22,717 nt of DNA, taken from assembly GCA_039795715.1 (NCBI GenBank), contig JBDKLD010000013.1, forward strand, positions 1-22,717. The letters run 5' to 3'. Each line of letters starts with the position of its first letter. The stretch's first letter is position 1. The notes under the pieces are model-generated. The model made no database searches. It worked only from the letters and a program-made list of their open reading frames with translations, and had not been told where the DNA came from. Below, one piece after another: positions 1-6,345 of this stretch. Source of the stretch: JAGOSA01 sp039795715 (GTDB lineage: Bacteria > Patescibacteriota > Minisyncoccia > Phycocordibacterales > UBA9973). The position numbers were made by a program, and so were the translations under genes.

Positions 1-1
1 G

Positions 2-94
2 AGAGATGTTTCGAAATACCTTTCTCACTACAACAACAAACGAATGCATATGGGGATCAAAATGAAAACGCCGGCTCAAATGCTTAAGAAATGA
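2..94 (+). CDS. Transposase C-terminal fragment (rve integrase type), truncated by window edge
   Basis: Frame 2 is open from the left edge to a TGA at 92-94 and encodes 30 residues. They contain YLSHYNNKRMHMGI followed by KTPAQML. This is the pattern of the extreme C terminus of IS3/IS481-type DDE transposases (YxxxYNxxRxHxGxxxxTP). Only the tail is present, so the exact IS family and the catalytic DDE residues cannot be judged. A possible IS end follows at about 98-121. A different transposase tail lies at the other window edge in the opposite orientation. Confidence 0.75.
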   Translation, partial: RDVSKYLSHYNNKRMHMGIKMKTPAQMLKK

Positions 95-97
95 TGC

Positions 98-121
98 AAA
101 GGTGTTGACTCTTATACGTAG
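98..121. repeat. Putative IS terminus (inverted-repeat-like)
   Basis: The sequence after the left transposase stop (AAGGTGTTG ... ATACGTAG) resembles the sequence after the right-edge transposase stop read on the minus strand (AAGGTATTG ... ATACGCTAG, about 22592-22613). The shared core is AAGGTRTTG, about nine variable bases, then ATACG-TAG. They may be the right-hand terminal repeats of related IS elements. The left ends are outside the window, so this is a weak call. Confidence 0.35.
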
Positions 122-134
122 AGCCTATATTGTG

Positions 135-208
135 TGGAGCCGAAGGTGAGAATCGAACTCACGTCTCTACTTTACGAAAGTAGTGTTCTACCACTGAACT
201 AATCCGGC
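135..208 (-). tRNA. tRNA-Thr(CGT)
   Basis: The cloverleaf reads on the minus strand from GCCGGAT to CTTCGGC, then discriminator U and an encoded CCA. The anticodon stem CTACT/AGTAG encloses loop TTCGTAA, giving anticodon CGU for ACG codons. The T arm GTGAG/CTCAC has loop TTCGATT. The acceptor stem has a G5-U68 wobble and a U7-C66 mismatch. It is the only tRNA in the window with an encoded CCA. Its first 21 nt overlap the 3' end of the HNH reading frame, so it is probably transcribed through that gene. Confidence 0.9.
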
Positions 209-646
209 AACTATTTGACGAGCCTCAATTGTTCTTTTGCTCAGAGCTCTGTTTTTCCTACCATTTCCCCTATTGAAAGCAGAAAAAGTTGGGGTTAGTG
301 AATCACAATTTGGACAAAGCAACCGAAGATTTTCCTCAATATTATTACGCCAATTTCCATCAATATGATCGGCTACCACAGGCACTACTCCTGTCTGTGA
401 ATTAACTTCTGACCAACCGCAAAGACAGCACTGATCCCCGAACTTTTTTCATAAATATTTTTTAATCGGAGTGGAAACAGTACCTATGCTCGAAATTCCG
501 TTTATTTTCCCTTCCTGCCAATTTCGAATGTATTGCCTATATTGAAATTCATACTGACATGCATTACTACAATATTTATATGATGCACCGTACGGTTCTT
601 TACCGCAAATCGGACACGGTGTGCGTTTCTTCTTTGGATTCGGCAT
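188..646 (-). pseudogene. HNH endonuclease with an in-frame TGA, probably homing type
   Basis: One frame runs from ATG at 646 to TAG at 188, broken only by a TGA at 449-451. The N-terminal part (65 residues) has a zinc-ribbon pair, CPICG and CSNAC. After the TGA come CCLCGW, the HNH core ADHIDGNWRNN and LLCPNCDSLTPTF, which are the zinc-binding ββα-metal signatures. The joined protein would be about 152 residues, a normal length for free-standing HNH homing nucleases. The start at 646 is chosen because a consensus promoter ends 6 nt upstream; an ATG-like extension to 685 would include that promoter. The last 14 or so residues are unusual for the family and are encoded by the spacer and the 5' end of tRNA-Thr(CGT). 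The gene sits 61 nt downstream of the intron-bearing tRNA-Thr(GGT). Either it is a decayed gene, or the C-terminal half starts at the GTG at 385, or the TGA is an assembly error or variant. Confidence 0.85.
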
Positions 647-652
647 TTCCAA

Positions 653-681
653 AGTATATTTTCCACAACAAAAGCTGTCAA
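653..681 (-). promoter_or_regulatory. σ70-type promoter of the HNH gene (leaderless)
   Basis: On the minus strand a perfect TTGACA (676-681), a 17-nt spacer and TATACT (653-658) are followed after 6 nt by the ATG at 646. Transcription would start at or next to the A of the start codon. It lies between the 3' end of the tRNA-Thr(GGT) gene and the HNH gene. Confidence 0.85.
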
Positions 682-706
682 ACAATATTGCTCAATTTCT
701 AACGTG

Positions 707-989
707 AGCCGTTGCCCGGAATTGAACCGGGGACCTACTCCTTCACGTACACCTTTGTTTCAATAAGCACTATCAAAGGGTTAGACTGTATATTCTGCAT
801 ATCCGCGCTTGTGCATGGACGTAGCTTCCCTTGTCAGTCGTTCGAGCGCACAAAAGATTTTGTTGGCGCTACGGTCTTGGCCTGTGTAGGCTATTAACCG
901 TAATTCGGGTTCGATACTCAGTTTCCTAAGTAAAGGGCTATACCTTGTGGGTAACCATGGAGTTGCTCTACCAGCTGAGCTACAACGGC
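707..989 (-). tRNA. tRNA-Thr(GGT) interrupted by a group I intron
   Basis: Exon 1 is 954-989 and starts GCCGTTG. Exon 2 is 707-743 and ends CAACGGC plus discriminator U. The acceptor stem is a perfect 7 bp, the anticodon stem is ACTCC/GGAGT and the T stem is CCCGG/CCGGG. Joining after U36 gives loop AUGGUAA, so the anticodon is GGU (Thr). CCA is not encoded. The U discriminator is shared with tRNA-Thr(CGT) nearby. A splice after U33 would give GUG (His), but there is no G-1 and no C73, so Thr is preferred. The exons give a 73-nt tRNA. Confidence 0.85.
744..953 (-). ncRNA. Group I self-splicing intron in tRNA-Thr(GGT), 210 nt
   Basis: Core elements are visible on the minus strand. P4 pairs TTACGGT (near 893-903) with ACCGTA (near 865-875). 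P5 is GCCU/AGGC. P6 is AGCGC/GCGCT with a capping ACAAAA/TTTTGT stem at 850-863. P7 pairs CGACTG (835-840) with CAGTCT (783-788). P1 pairs exon GGU with intron GCC, placing the U·G wobble at the 5' splice site, and the intron ends in G (744). The size matches the small tRNA introns such as the Azoarcus one. There is no ORF inside. Insertion is between anticodon base 36 and base 37. Confidence 0.85.
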
Positions 990-999
990 GAAACGAGGA

Positions 1000-1061
1000 G
1001 CAAAATGGGAGCTGGCTTCCATTTTGTCCGAGTGAGCCGTTGTATGCCTACATACAACGGC
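1000..1061 (-). other. Two hairpins in the tRNA-Thr(GGT) leader, one tRNA-acceptor-like
   Basis: Between the tRNA promoter and the tRNA lie two stem-loops. At 1036-1061 there is a perfect 11-bp stem GCCGTTGTATG / CATACAACGGC with a 4-nt loop. On the minus strand its 5' arm repeats the first nine bases of tRNA-Thr(GGT), and its 3' flank CAACGGCTCAC repeats the tRNA's 3' end and flank (704-714). At about 1000-1025, CAAAATGG pairs with CCATTTTG. Neither is followed by a U run, so they are not terminators. Confidence 0.7.
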
Positions 1062-1085
1062 AATGTCTCTATACAAGACCCGAAA

Positions 1086-1114
1086 ATCATACTGTATTTT
1101 CAAGGTTTTTTCAA
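1086..1114 (-). promoter_or_regulatory. Promoter for tRNA-Thr(GGT)
   Basis: On the minus strand TTGAAA (1109-1114), a 17-nt spacer and TATGAT (1086-1091). It would give a leader of about 90 nt that carries the two hairpins before the tRNA. It is divergent from the Nudix promoter. Confidence 0.65.
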
Positions 1115-1138
1115 GAGTGATGCCTCCCAAAGCGCTAT

Positions 1139-1167
1139 TTGACAATAAATATATCGCATGCTATAAT
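1139..1167 (+). promoter_or_regulatory. Consensus promoter of the Nudix gene
   Basis: TTGACA (1139-1144), a 17-nt spacer and TATAAT (1162-1167) match the σ70 consensus perfectly. The start codon is 17 nt past the -10 box, leaving a leader of roughly 10 nt without a Shine-Dalgarno sequence. Confidence 0.9.
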
Positions 1168-1184
1168 CGAGAAAACCAACTAAA

Positions 1185-1637
1185 ATGCAAACACTTGAGA
1201 AAACAACCCATTGGGCAGGAATTCTTGCCTTGCTCTATCAAAATACAATATTAAAAATACTTATGGTGAGGAATCACGACGGTACGTGGGGTATCCCTGG
1301 TGGACGCGCAAATGCCGACGAGAGTCCCGAAATGACTGCGGTGAGAGAAACAAATGAAGAAACAAAGCTACTTCTCTTGCCTAAGAATTTAATAAAATCC
1401 CAGGAATTCGATTTTACCAAAATGCCCACATTTGTCTTTTATACATTTATAAAAGAATACAAAGGTAGGCAAATAAAGGACGATGATGATACCGCCGAAG
1501 CTCGACTCTTCACTATTCTCGAAGCTCGTCGCTTGGATCTCAAAAATCGAGATAAAATTATAATTGAACAACTTTCGAGTATTGCTTCGCCTGGCACTAT
1601 TGAAAAAATGTACACAGAATTTCTTATCGCTGCATGA
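1185..1637 (+). CDS. Nudix hydrolase
   Basis: This 150-aa protein carries the Nudix box at about residues 38-60: G-x5-E-x7-REx2EE, visible as GRANADE ... REtnEE. The usual glycine after EE is Thr. The box binds divalent metal and hydrolyses nucleoside-diphosphate-linked compounds. WGIPGG just before the box is typical of MutT-like and ADP-ribose-pyrophosphatase-like enzymes. The substrate cannot be told from sequence. The length is that of a single-domain Nudix protein. The gene is monocistronic, with a consensus promoter and a strong terminator. It ends in TGA. Confidence 0.88.
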   Translation: MQTLEKTTHWAGILALLYQNTILKILMVRNHDGTWGIPGGRANADESPEMTAVRETNEETKLLLLPKNLIKSQEFDFTKMPTFVFYTFIKEYKGRQIKDDDDTAEARLFTILEARRLDLKNRDKIIIEQLSSIASPGTIEKMYTEFLIAA

Positions 1638-1650
1638 CAACACAAGTAAC

Positions 1651-1690
1651 AAGACCGCTCTTTGATGGAGCGGTCTTATTTTTTATATTT
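1651..1690 (+). terminator. Rho-independent terminator after the Nudix gene
   Basis: AAGACCGCTC pairs with GAGCGGTCTT around a 7-nt loop, followed by A and a T-rich run. It lies between two convergent genes and could also stop the minus-strand transcript at 1698, though the U run there is weaker. Confidence 0.85.
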
Positions 1691-1697
1691 TTCAGTA

Positions 1698-2102
1698 CTA
1701 ATTCTTTACCGTTTTCTTAACCGTTTTCTTGGCTACTTTTTTCGCGGCTTTTTTTACTCCACTCTTTGCTTTGCTTTTGCTCACACTCGCCCAGTGCTTC
1801 TTCATCTCAATCACCAAAGCAGCTATCTCGGCAGGCGAAGCATCGCGAACTGCTTTGTACTTGGCAGCAACTTTGTCGATCGCATCGTGGTACATGTCTT
1901 TACTCATCGACTCCATGCTGTTAAATTTCTTGACAGTTTCAGCTTTCATTTTTACCATCCAAGCCTTCGCATTTGCTCGACGCTTTTTATCTGAAAGAAA
2001 ATATGTTGCTGCTCCTGCGGCAATGAGGCCCGCACTAACAAGCGCGACTTTTCCCATATTGCTCGAACTCTTCTTTTTACTAACCTTTTTTGGTGTAATC
2101 AT
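1698..2102 (-). CDS. Small membrane-anchored protein with histone-like basic tail
   Basis: The 134-aa protein has a basic N terminus, one hydrophobic segment at about residues 18-36 (VALVSAGLIAAGAATYFL), then a charged, probably helical middle. The C-terminal tail of repeated AKK/VKK units resembles histone H1-like or AlgP-like tails. Such tails bind nucleic acid or acidic polymers. The anchor-plus-helix layout resembles YtxH-type proteins. I do not recognise a specific family. A -10 box lies 7 nt before ATG. It follows the radC and 81-aa genes but has its own promoter. Confidence 0.75.
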   Translation of the reverse strand: MITPKKVSKKKSSSNMGKVALVSAGLIAAGAATYFLSDKKRRANAKAWMVKMKAETVKKFNSMESMSKDMYHDAIDKVAAKYKAVRDASPAEIAALVIEMKKHWASVSKSKAKSGVKKAAKKVAKKTVKKTVKN

Positions 2103-2109
2103 ATTAGGA

Positions 2110-2115
2110 AGTATA
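2110..2115 (-). promoter_or_regulatory. -10 box 7 nt before start of the basic-tail gene
   Basis: TATACT on the minus strand, then 7 nt, then ATG (2102). A weak TTGGCG -35 lies 18 nt upstream, inside the end of the 81-aa gene. The mRNA would be leaderless. Confidence 0.65.
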
Positions 2116-2122
2116 CCCTATA

Positions 2123-2368
2123 TTATTTTTCATCGCCAACAAGCCTCCGTTTGCCTTCGAGTAGCGCCTCAAGCATGACCGTCATACTCTCTCCTTCGTC
2201 GGCAGTTGTGACATGGTCGATATTTCCCAATACCTCAACTCGAGCACGGAACAAAACCAATGCATCTCGAAAACGCTTTGCTAATTCAGCATCCAAAGAT
2301 TTCTCTCTTGGTGCATCTCGCACGACCCCAACATATGGATTGATAGCATAGTAGTTTGGCGCTTTCAT
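2123..2368 (-). CDS. Hypothetical 81-aa protein, coupled to radC
   Basis: No recognised domain. The protein is soluble, with charged helices after a short N-terminal YYAINPYVGVV stretch. Its ATG directly follows the radC stop (TAAATG, no gap), so it is probably translated by re-initiation in a radC operon. Position and tight coupling are the only clues to its role. Confidence 0.7.
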   Translation of the reverse strand: MKAPNYYAINPYVGVVRDAPREKSLDAELAKRFRDALVLFRARVEVLGNIDHVTTADEGESMTVMLEALLEGKRRLVGDEK

Positions 2369-3127
2369 TTAGATTTCTTCTATGATGCTTTTAAAACCGT
2401 TTCTAGAAACAACGACATGGTCAATGAGCTCAATACCGAGTAACTTGCCAGCATCAATGAGTTGTTTGGTCACGAGCACATCATCATCACTTGGCTTCAA
2501 AACACCAGAAGGATGGTTGTGGACGAGAATAACTGCCACGGCTGCGTATTCAAGCGCAGGACGATATACCTCGCGTGGATGAATAATATTGGCATCAATC
2601 GTGCCAATCGAGATAACTTCATCATGAATGACTTTGTAGTGACTATTGAGATAAATACCGCGCAAGTGCTCTTTGGGCAAATCAGCCATGCTCTTGGTAT
2701 AGCCATAGACGTCTTTTGCGGTACGGATGACCTTGCCACCATTTGGGTTGCGTTCAAAAAGCCTGCGACCAAGCTCAACGATCGCCACAAGCTGTGCGGC
2801 ACGACTAAGTGGAATATCAAGATCAACAGAAAGCTCTTTTGGATTGCGGGCATTAGCAATACTTTTTTCGCCATACTCTTTCAAAATACGTGTACTCATC
2901 GAGAGGACATCTTCTTTTTTCGAACCAGTATTGAAAATAACGGACAAAAGTTCTGGCATAGAAAGCAGGGCTGCGCCATCACGCACTATTCTTTCGCGAG
3001 GCTTTTGTTCATTTGGTAAATCACGTATGGTAATAACATACGGCTTTTCAAGAGGAAGTGTCGCTTGAATTATGCTTTCTCTAATAATTGGCACACCAAA
3101 GGTGCGTGTATACATGGCATCTTTCAT
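2369..3127 (-). CDS. radC: RadC family JAB/MPN-domain protein
   Basis: The 252-aa protein has the normal RadC layout. A helical N-terminal region covers about residues 30-125 (SMPELLSVIFNTG ... SRAAQLVAIVELGRRL). A C-terminal JAB domain carries the metal-binding motif HNHPSG followed by SDDD (about residues 203-217). JAMM metal ligands are therefore intact. RadC was named for DNA repair, but its biochemical role is unsettled. The start at 3127 is supported by a TACACT box 6 nt upstream. It leads an operon with the 81-aa gene. Confidence 0.93.
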   Translation of the reverse strand: MKDAMYTRTFGVPIIRESIIQATLPLEKPYVITIRDLPNEQKPRERIVRDGAALLSMPELLSVIFNTGSKKEDVLSMSTRILKEYGEKSIANARNPKELSVDLDIPLSRAAQLVAIVELGRRLFERNPNGGKVIRTAKDVYGYTKSMADLPKEHLRGIYLNSHYKVIHDEVISIGTIDANIIHPREVYRPALEYAAVAVILVHNHPSGVLKPSDDDVLVTKQLIDAGKLLGIELIDHVVVSRNGFKSIIEEI

Positions 3128-3133
3128 ACTGTT

Positions 3134-3139
3134 AGTGTA
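3134..3139 (-). promoter_or_regulatory. radC: -10 box 6 nt before radC start
   Basis: TACACT on the minus strand, 6 nt before ATG (3127). No convincing -35 is seen; the upstream DNA is the T-rich terminator of the NHL gene. The predicted mRNA is leaderless. Confidence 0.6.
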
Positions 3140-3145
3140 GCACTC

Positions 3146-3178
3146 AAACTAAAAAAAGAAATACTCTTTTTTTAGTTT
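3146..3178 (-). terminator. AT-rich terminator hairpin overlapping the NHL gene stop
   Basis: A 13-bp perfect stem, AAACTAAAAAAAG / CTTTTTTTAGTTT, has a 7-nt loop. It overlaps the NHL gene's TAA (3177-3179) and sits just upstream of the radC -10 box. The T tract in the stem could act as the U run. Confidence 0.6.
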
Positions 3179-6100
3179 AAAATTCCGCCTGCCACCTCCC
3201 TGAGACAACACCTTTCTTGACATCAACTATCTCTTTTTTGCTAGCTTCTGTATATGTGCCGTTTGGATTCTTTTTATCAAAAGAGAGGAAGTACTGACCG
3301 TCTGGAATTGCGCAGAAGAATTGGCCAAATTTATTGGTAACTTTTCTAATGACTTCATTGCCGAGCTTTACAGAATACAATCTGACTATAGCAAAAGAAA
3401 GTGGTGCTCCAGTCGCGCGGTCGGTGACTTTACCAAGCTTTGAAGGGTGGGCGCCAGCACGACGCAACACATACATAAAGACATAGAGCAAGAAGAAGAT
3501 GATAGTGTAGGCTTGCGGAGTAAAAAATAATGCAAGGGCTGTAACTGCAAAGCCAAGCAAGTAAAAAACATTTGAAACCGTACTGAAAAGTTTTTCTCTT
3601 TTTACAAGCCAGTTGAGCATTTTCTGGTCTTGATCCAAATACTCTCGCCAATTGATAGCAACGGGGTCCATCGGAATATTTTTTGAAATCATGTCGCCAC
3701 TATGCTCAATTTCAAAATAGTTGCCAAAATACAAATCTGAATACACTTCATCTTGATTGGTGTGGGCAAGCGCAAGTGACGGGAAAATATAATCTTTCTT
3801 TGCCGGCCTAAGCATATAGTGGCCAGGGGTAACCTTGAAACTGTAGCGACCATATATGTCTGTAACTACTTTTGAGACCACAGAACCCTCCATACTAATG
3901 AGCTCAAGATACACGGGATCTAGCGGTTGCTTGGTTGTTGTGTCATAAACTGCTCCCCATGCCCTTCGACGCTTGCGTATACCTAGTAAGGTCAAAAGAT
4001 TTGACCATATCCTCGCTGGAAACATCAATAACTGTGGCAAGGAAAGAGGAGTTGCGAAAAAGTTTTCTGTAACAACTGCTACAGAACCGACTAATAGACC
4101 TGAAGTCATGATGGTTTTCGGTAAGTATAGCTTGATAGGCTCTGGTGTTACGCTTTCTATTTTTTTATAAGCAGTACGCGTCGGCGCTAGTATTTTCTCT
4201 TTTACAGCAGTGGTGACGGTATCTACTATTTTATTGACTGGCTCAGGAAGAATACTTGGTAAAAAATGGGGCTTTGGAGGTAAAGGCAAATTATTGTCTA
4301 CAATGGGTAGTGGTTCAACATCAGGAAGCGCATTTGGAGTAGGAAGTACAGTAAGCGGTGGTGGGACAAAACCGCCTCCCCCACCACCACCAGTTGTCGG
4401 TGGTGTTACAGGTGGAACAATAGGTGTAGTACTTTGTGTCAGTCTAAATTCCTGTACACGACTATTGCCAGTGTCAGCAACATAGATTTGACCTCCATGA
4501 GAAACAGCAATACCTCTAGGGTTTATGAACTGCCCATCCTGTGTTCCACTACTCCCGATTTTTGCAATAAAATTACCGTCATTGTCAAAAATCTGTAGTC
4601 TGTTGTTGCCAGTATCGGCAATATATATGTAACCATTTGAGCCTACAGCCAGACTTTCAGGAGCGTTCAATTGACCATCCCCACTCCCAAACGTTCCGAA
4701 TTTTTTAATAAAGACACCAAGCTCAGTAAATACTTGCACGCGATTATTACCAGTATCCAAAACGTAGACTTTATTATCTGACGCAACATCAACATCCATG
4801 GGATGATCAAACATCCCGCTATCTGTGCCATAAGCACCAAATACAATTTGAGTAAGACCGCCTACACCCCAACTAAAAGCTTGTATCCTACTGTTTTTGG
4901 TATCTGCTACGTACAAACGTCCGTTAGTCGCCATGGTGTTTGCATTTGGCAAATCAAATTCTTGAGGACTCGTTCCGCTTTGGCCAATGCCAAATAATGT
5001 ATAGTCACCTGTTGCTATCTCAAATTCTCGTATGGAATTATTGATATCTGGAACATATATTTTTGTGCCATCTAAGCTAAATGCGATATCGAGTGGAACA
5101 TCTGGATCGCCAGGGTGTACAGAATGGGGAGTTATTTCAGCTTCATACGTACCATCTGTATGAAAAATTTTAACTTTACCAAAGCCAATATCTGCGACAT
5201 AGACATTGTTATCATATGGAGATACAGCTATTGCTTTTGGTTCGAGCAACTTTCCGATAATATTTGGCCCTGAATACGGAAAACTGAATTCAAAATTACC
5301 ATTTGGTCCAAATGATTCGATGCGCTGATTACCCGAGTCTGCAACATACACATGACTCGTAACAAGAACGCCATGGTCCTTAGTTGTTGCAAGAGCAATA
5401 TCTTGCGCTGAGTCAAATTGACCATCTCCAGGTCCTTGGCTACCAAAACTAAAGGGCAAGAGGCCTGCATAATTGAAAACTTGTACTCGGTGGTTACCAG
5501 TATCGGCAACATAGACATTATTTGACTCAGAAATTGCTATGCCTTTAGGAAAATTAAATTGGCCACTTGCAGTTCCTTGTGTCCCAAATTGAGATTGATA
5601 CGCATGAGAAACAGTAAAAACTTGCACTCGGTGGTTCGCCGAATCAGTAACATAGACGGTTTCGTTGGGCCCGATAGCAACGTCTTCTGGGTATTGGAAT
5701 TGGCCATTGTATGTTCCTGGTATCCCAATCTGTAGATTTGGCATAACACTAAAGTTGTTATGATCGAATACTTGCACACGATGGTTGAGGCTATCTGCGA
5801 CATAGACATTACCCTTGTAATTGACTGTCAAGCCTCTTGGAAATTGAAACTCACCTGGAGCTGAACCAAAATTACCGAATTTTCTTAAAGGTGTTCCAGC
5901 AAGATCGAATACCTGTACGCGATGATTATTACTGTCTGCGACATAAACATTGTTGTCAGGACCACCGATAGCTATCCCCCATGGGTAATTTAATTCACCT
6001 AGCTGAGTGCCGAAACTACCAAAATCTTTTATATGGACTCCGGAGGAATCATATATTCTTATTCTATTATTTATACTATCTGATACATAAATATCACCGT

Positions 6101-6284
6101 TGACCGGAGATACGGCTATTTGAACGGCAATCGAAGGAAATGTCGTTTGCTGGCCCCAGCTACGGATAAAAGTAAGTTGGCTAATTGCGTTGGTGTAGTT
6201 TGTAAAAAACGACAAGTTAACCACAATCGCAATCAATATGATCGAGGCATGGAAAATTTTATGGTATTTCTTGATGAAATTCAA
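3177..6284 (-). CDS. Membrane-anchored NHL β-propeller surface protein with two carboxypeptidase-regulatory-like domains
   Basis: About 1035 aa. A basic N terminus and a signal/anchor helix (about residues 15-30) are followed by twelve NHL repeats of about 45-50 residues, each ending in a VYVADTGNxRVQVF-like strand. Twelve fits two six-bladed propellers. A Thr/Pro/Gly linker (PPTTGGGGGGG) and a Pro-rich stretch follow. Then comes a CarboxypepD_reg-like domain (WGAVYDTTTKQPL ... DIYGRYSFKV), a hydrophobic hairpin (LLGFAVTALALFF, TIIFFLLYVFMYVL) and a second such domain (LGKVTDRATGAPLSFAIVRL). It is probably displayed on the cell surface for binding; the ligand is unknown. No ATG exists near the start. 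TTG at 6284, 9 nt after a TATAAT box, is chosen over TTG at 6320, which would include that box. Confidence 0.88.
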   Translation of the reverse strand: MNFIKKYHKIFHASIILIAIVVNLSFFTNYTNAISQLTFIRSWGQQTTFPSIAVQIAVSPVNGDIYVSDSINNRIRIYDSSGVHIKDFGSFGTQLGELNYPWGIAIGGPDNNVYVADSNNHRVQVFDLAGTPLRKFGNFGSAPGEFQFPRGLTVNYKGNVYVADSLNHRVQVFDHNNFSVMPNLQIGIPGTYNGQFQYPEDVAIGPNETVYVTDSANHRVQVFTVSHAYQSQFGTQGTASGQFNFPKGIAISESNNVYVADTGNHRVQVFNYAGLLPFSFGSQGPGDGQFDSAQDIALATTKDHGVLVTSHVYVADSGNQRIESFGPNGNFEFSFPYSGPNIIGKLLEPKAIAVSPYDNNVYVADIGFGKVKIFHTDGTYEAEITPHSVHPGDPDVPLDIAFSLDGTKIYVPDINNSIREFEIATGDYTLFGIGQSGTSPQEFDLPNANTMATNGRLYVADTKNSRIQAFSWGVGGLTQIVFGAYGTDSGMFDHPMDVDVASDNKVYVLDTGNNRVQVFTELGVFIKKFGTFGSGDGQLNAPESLAVGSNGYIYIADTGNNRLQIFDNDGNFIAKIGSSGTQDGQFINPRGIAVSHGGQIYVADTGNSRVQEFRLTQSTTPIVPPVTPPTTGGGGGGGFVPPPLTVLPTPNALPDVEPLPIVDNNLPLPPKPHFLPSILPEPVNKIVDTVTTAVKEKILAPTRTAYKKIESVTPEPIKLYLPKTIMTSGLLVGSVAVVTENFFATPLSLPQLLMFPARIWSNLLTLLGIRKRRRAWGAVYDTTTKQPLDPVYLELISMEGSVVSKVVTDIYGRYSFKVTPGHYMLRPAKKDYIFPSLALAHTNQDEVYSDLYFGNYFEIEHSGDMISKNIPMDPVAINWREYLDQDQKMLNWLVKREKLFSTVSNVFYLLGFAVTALALFFTPQAYTIIFFLLYVFMYVLRRAGAHPSKLGKVTDRATGAPLSFAIVRLYSVKLGNEVIRKVTNKFGQFFCAIPDGQYFLSFDKKNPNGTYTEASKKEIVDVKKGVVSGRWQAEF

Positions 6285-6293
6285 GGCAATATT

Positions 6294-6299
6294 ATTATA
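6294..6299 (-). promoter_or_regulatory. -10 box of the NHL gene
   Basis: TATAAT on the minus strand, 9 nt before the TTG start at 6284. The possible -35 (TTTGCC, 16 nt spacing) is weak. Confidence 0.6.
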
Positions 6300-6345
6300 C
6301 CAAGAATAGGCGACTGGCAAAGAAACTTTTGTTAATTGGCTATAT

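Noticed and set aside
104..130. Outward promoter from the left IS (TTGACT, 15 nt, TATATT)
   Set aside because: The spacer is short, and it would drive antisense transcription of tRNA-Thr(CGT); evidence is too thin.
188..646. TGA recoded as a sense codon (Gly in Gracilibacteria/Absconditabacteria, or Sec)
   Set aside because: TGA ends the Nudix, ITPase and 30-aa genes and both transposase fragments, and the long genes contain no in-frame TGA. A nonsense change or sequence error is simpler.
712..897. Plus-strand reading frame of 61 codons
   Set aside because: It lies antisense to the tRNA-Thr(GGT) exon and group I intron; its composition comes from structured RNA.
707..989. tRNA-His(GTG) reading of the intron-bearing tRNA
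   Set aside because: It needs a splice after U33, where P1 does not form, and the gene lacks G-1 and C73. A splice after U36 gives a sound P1 and a Thr anticodon.
918..1145. Minus-strand reading frame of 75 codons
   Set aside because: It contains VAQLVEQLHG, the typical false translation of a tRNA 5' half, and covers the tRNA exon, hairpins and promoter.
2462..3019. Plus-strand reading frame of 185 codons
   Set aside because: It is antisense to radC, whose JAMM motifs are intact; no domain or promoter supports the plus frame.
4210..4485. Gly-rich plus-strand reading frame
   Set aside because: It mirrors the Pro-rich linker codons of the NHL protein gene.
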